This document shows, in pieces, positions 6,739 through 7,714 of a stretch of 7,714 bases of DNA. Each line of letters opens with the position of its first letter. Position 1 is the first letter of the stretch. Below the pieces are notes generated by a model. That model saw only the letters and a program-made list of their open reading frames with translations, did no database searches and was not told the origin of the DNA. This DNA comes from Hallerella sp963652365 (GTDB lineage Bacteria > Fibrobacterota > Fibrobacteria > Fibrobacterales > Fibrobacteraceae): NCBI GenBank assembly GCA_963652365.1, contig CAVJTH010000051.1, forward strand, positions 1 through 7,714. Reading direction: 5' to 3'. A program made the translations under genes and the position numbers.

Positions 6739-6742
6739 CTCC
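6739..6742 (-). promoter_or_regulatory. Ribosome-binding site for the GTG start of rpsT
   Basis: The minus strand reads GGAG 8 bases before the GTG at 6730. No ATG fits the S20 N-terminus, whose conserved NHxSxKKR begins two codons after this GTG. Confidence 0.8.
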
Positions 6743-6769
6743 GGGTGAAAACCTTAAAATGTTGAAGCA

Positions 6770-6798
6770 ATATTAGCAAAAAAGAGAATTTTGGTCAA
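6770..6798 (-). promoter_or_regulatory. Sigma70-type promoter of rpsT
   Basis: The minus strand has TTGACC (-35, 6793-6798), a 17-base spacer and TAATAT (-10, 6770-6775). Both boxes are one or two changes from consensus and the spacing is ideal. The predicted transcript start is near 6763 (an A), giving a 5' leader of about 33 bases. It lies wholly between the cysQ stop and rpsT, so rpsT is expressed independently. Confidence 0.85.
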
Positions 6799-6829
6799 GT
6801 CTCCGGCAAGGAATCGCCGTTTTACCGCC

Positions 6830-7600
6830 TCAGTAGGCCTCGAAAGGCGGCGAAACGAAGCCTTTCGCTCCGTATTCGACCTCGAAACCGGTTCCAAGAC
6901 GATAGACGTTTCCGCCCGCCGCCTTGAGAACGCCATGGCCCGCGGCGATATCCCACTCATGCAGGGGCTGCGGTCGCGGATAGTAGTCGGCAAGGCCATC
7001 CGCGATGCGCAGGAACTTGAGACTCGAACCGACCGGAATCTCCGTTCCCGAAATCTTCCGGAGGAGTTCCTCGGTAGCCGGTTCGACGTGCGAGACGCTC
7101 CGCAACACCCGCGGCTTTCGAGAAGAACGGTTCGGGAAAAAGCGGTTTCGAGTCTTCAGCTCTTGCCGATGTTCGAGGGAAACATCGTCGATGGATGTCT
7201 TGAACGCACAATCGCGAAATCCGTAGAAGAATTCGTTCAGGGCCGGCGCGGAAACGATTCCCAAGACGACCCGACCGTTTTCCACCAGCGCGACATTCAC
7301 CGTCCACTCCTTGCGTTTCGCGATGAAGTCGCTGGTTCCGTCCAGGGGATCGACCAGGAAGAATCGCCCGTCCGGAATCTTTCGATTCGGGAATTCGGAC
7401 TCCTCGGAGACGACCGGGATATCGGGATACAGGCGGTTCAAGGCTTCGAGCAGAATCCGGTTCGCGGCGATGTCCGCGGAAGTGACCGGCGTAGCGTCCA
7501 GCTTGGTTTTCACCTCGAAGCCGTTTTCTAGATAGCGCATTTCGATACGGCTCGCTTCGCGGACAGCGTGGAACAGGTTTTCAAACGGCAAGGTCTGCAT
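6830..7600 (-). CDS. cysQ: 3'(2'),5'-bisphosphate nucleotidase CysQ (inositol monophosphatase family)
   Basis: The 256-residue product has the metal-binding motifs of the lithium-sensitive phosphatase fold: TPVTSAD (37-43), VVSEES (63-68), DPLDGTSDF (84-92) and EWDIAAGHG (215-223). The stretch GSSLKF ... ADGLADYYPR (191-209) just before the WD motif is the form seen in CysQ rather than in general inositol monophosphatases. CysQ dephosphorylates 3'-phosphoadenosine 5'-phosphate to AMP in the cytoplasm, removing a toxic by-product of sulfate activation. Glu66-Glu67, Asp84, Asp87 and Asp217 are the expected Mg ligands. The length is normal. There is no Shine-Dalgarno sequence before the ATG at 7600; see the putative promoter at 7607-7615. 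The function does not connect obviously to the downstream genes, and rpsT has its own promoter. Confidence 0.93.
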   Translation of the reverse strand: MQTLPFENLFHAVREASRIEMRYLENGFEVKTKLDATPVTSADIAANRILLEALNRLYPDIPVVSEESEFPNRKIPDGRFFLVDPLDGTSDFIAKRKEWTVNVALVENGRVVLGIVSAPALNEFFYGFRDCAFKTSIDDVSLEHRQELKTRNRFFPNRSSRKPRVLRSVSHVEPATEELLRKISGTEIPVGSSLKFLRIADGLADYYPRPQPLHEWDIAAGHGVLKAAGGNVYRLGTGFEVEYGAKGFVSPPFEAY

Positions 7601-7606
7601 GAACTA

Positions 7607-7615
7607 AAGATAGCA
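7607..7615 (-). promoter_or_regulatory. cysQ: Putative extended -10 promoter of cysQ, giving a leaderless mRNA
   Basis: The minus strand reads TGCTATCTT: an extended -10 (TGn) directly joined to TATCTT (7607-7612). No good -35 is visible, which extended -10 promoters can tolerate. Standard spacing puts the transcript start at 7600, the A of the cysQ ATG. This agrees with the absence of a ribosome-binding site. Confidence 0.4.
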
Positions 7616-7637
7616 TCTGTCGCCAGGCGAACGCTCG

Positions 7638-7657
7638 GAGCTTGGTCAGAACTTAGA
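7638..7657 (-). repeat. Shortened, inverted relative of the left-end repeat
   Basis: Read on the minus strand this 20-base segment has TCTAAGTTCT followed, after a one-base link, by ACCAAGCTC. These are the two ends of the repeat at 142-180 with about 11 internal bases missing. It is followed on the same strand by a short GC palindrome (TCGC/GCGA, 7620-7630), much as copy 1 is followed by a CGCC/GGCG hairpin. It lies upstream of cysQ. Confidence 0.55.
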
Positions 7658-7678
7658 ACCTATCCCTAAATAGCTTTT

Positions 7679-7692
7679 GCCTTTCTGAAGGC
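7679..7692. other. Small hairpin at the right edge
   Basis: GCCTT (7679-7683) and AAGGC (7688-7692) pair around a TCTG loop, extendable by a wobble and an A-T pair. On neither strand is it followed by a clean T-run, so it is not called a terminator. The rest of 7601-7714 shows no coding potential. Confidence 0.35.
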
Positions 7693-7714
7693 GATTCTCC
7701 CCGCCGCGAGATAC

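Noticed and set aside
6804..6820. Terminator after cysQ
   Set aside because: A 5-bp stem (CGGCG with a TGCCG partner, one wobble) exists just after the stop, but no T-run follows; the nearby T-stretch lies in the rpsT promoter spacer.

Overview
This window carries seven protein-coding genes, all on the minus strand, so the genome reads right to left. There are three apparent transcription units: cysQ; rpsT; and a tight five-gene run (mglA, a roadblock/MglB-like gene, a DUF2914-like membrane-anchored protein, a 962-residue predicted outer-membrane protein, and a compact Omp85 barrel). The organism is a Gram-negative (diderm) bacterium: two secreted proteins look like outer-membrane beta-barrels with C-terminal phenylalanine. 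An MglA of the myxobacterial type, a bacterial S20 and a CysQ, together with giant lineage-specific outer-membrane proteins, would fit the Fibrobacterota or a related deep diderm lineage, but this placement is an inference from gene character and is not secure.

Layout, left to right. 1-170 is non-coding and holds two near-identical 39-bp direct repeats separated by hairpin-rich DNA. 171-1529 encodes the Omp85 protein, whose stop codon lies inside the second repeat. 1537-4425 encodes the 962-residue protein, starting at TTG. 4429-4896 encodes the DUF2914-like protein, starting at GTG. 4905-5324 encodes the roadblock protein. 5340-6332 encodes MglA with a 138-residue disordered tail. 6333-6460 is an AT-rich gap with the rpsT terminator. 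6461-6730 is rpsT, with a very good sigma70-type promoter at 6770-6798. 6830-7600 is cysQ, apparently read from an extended -10 promoter that would give a leaderless mRNA. 7601-7714 is non-coding and holds a shortened, inverted relative of the left-end repeat.

How the genes may work together: the five downstream genes are 15, 8, 3 and 7 bases apart, with each ribosome-binding site in or against the end of the preceding gene, so they are almost certainly co-transcribed. MglA and roadblock proteins form a GTPase switch and its regulator that set cell polarity and drive gliding or pilus motility in Myxococcus. Here they are tied to an envelope set: an inner-membrane-anchored periplasmic domain, a large unassigned outer-membrane protein, and an Omp85-type insertase/translocase. 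The simplest reading is a polarity- or motility-linked surface assembly module. No link between the cytoplasmic and envelope halves is proven by the sequence itself, but this is the most interesting content of the window.
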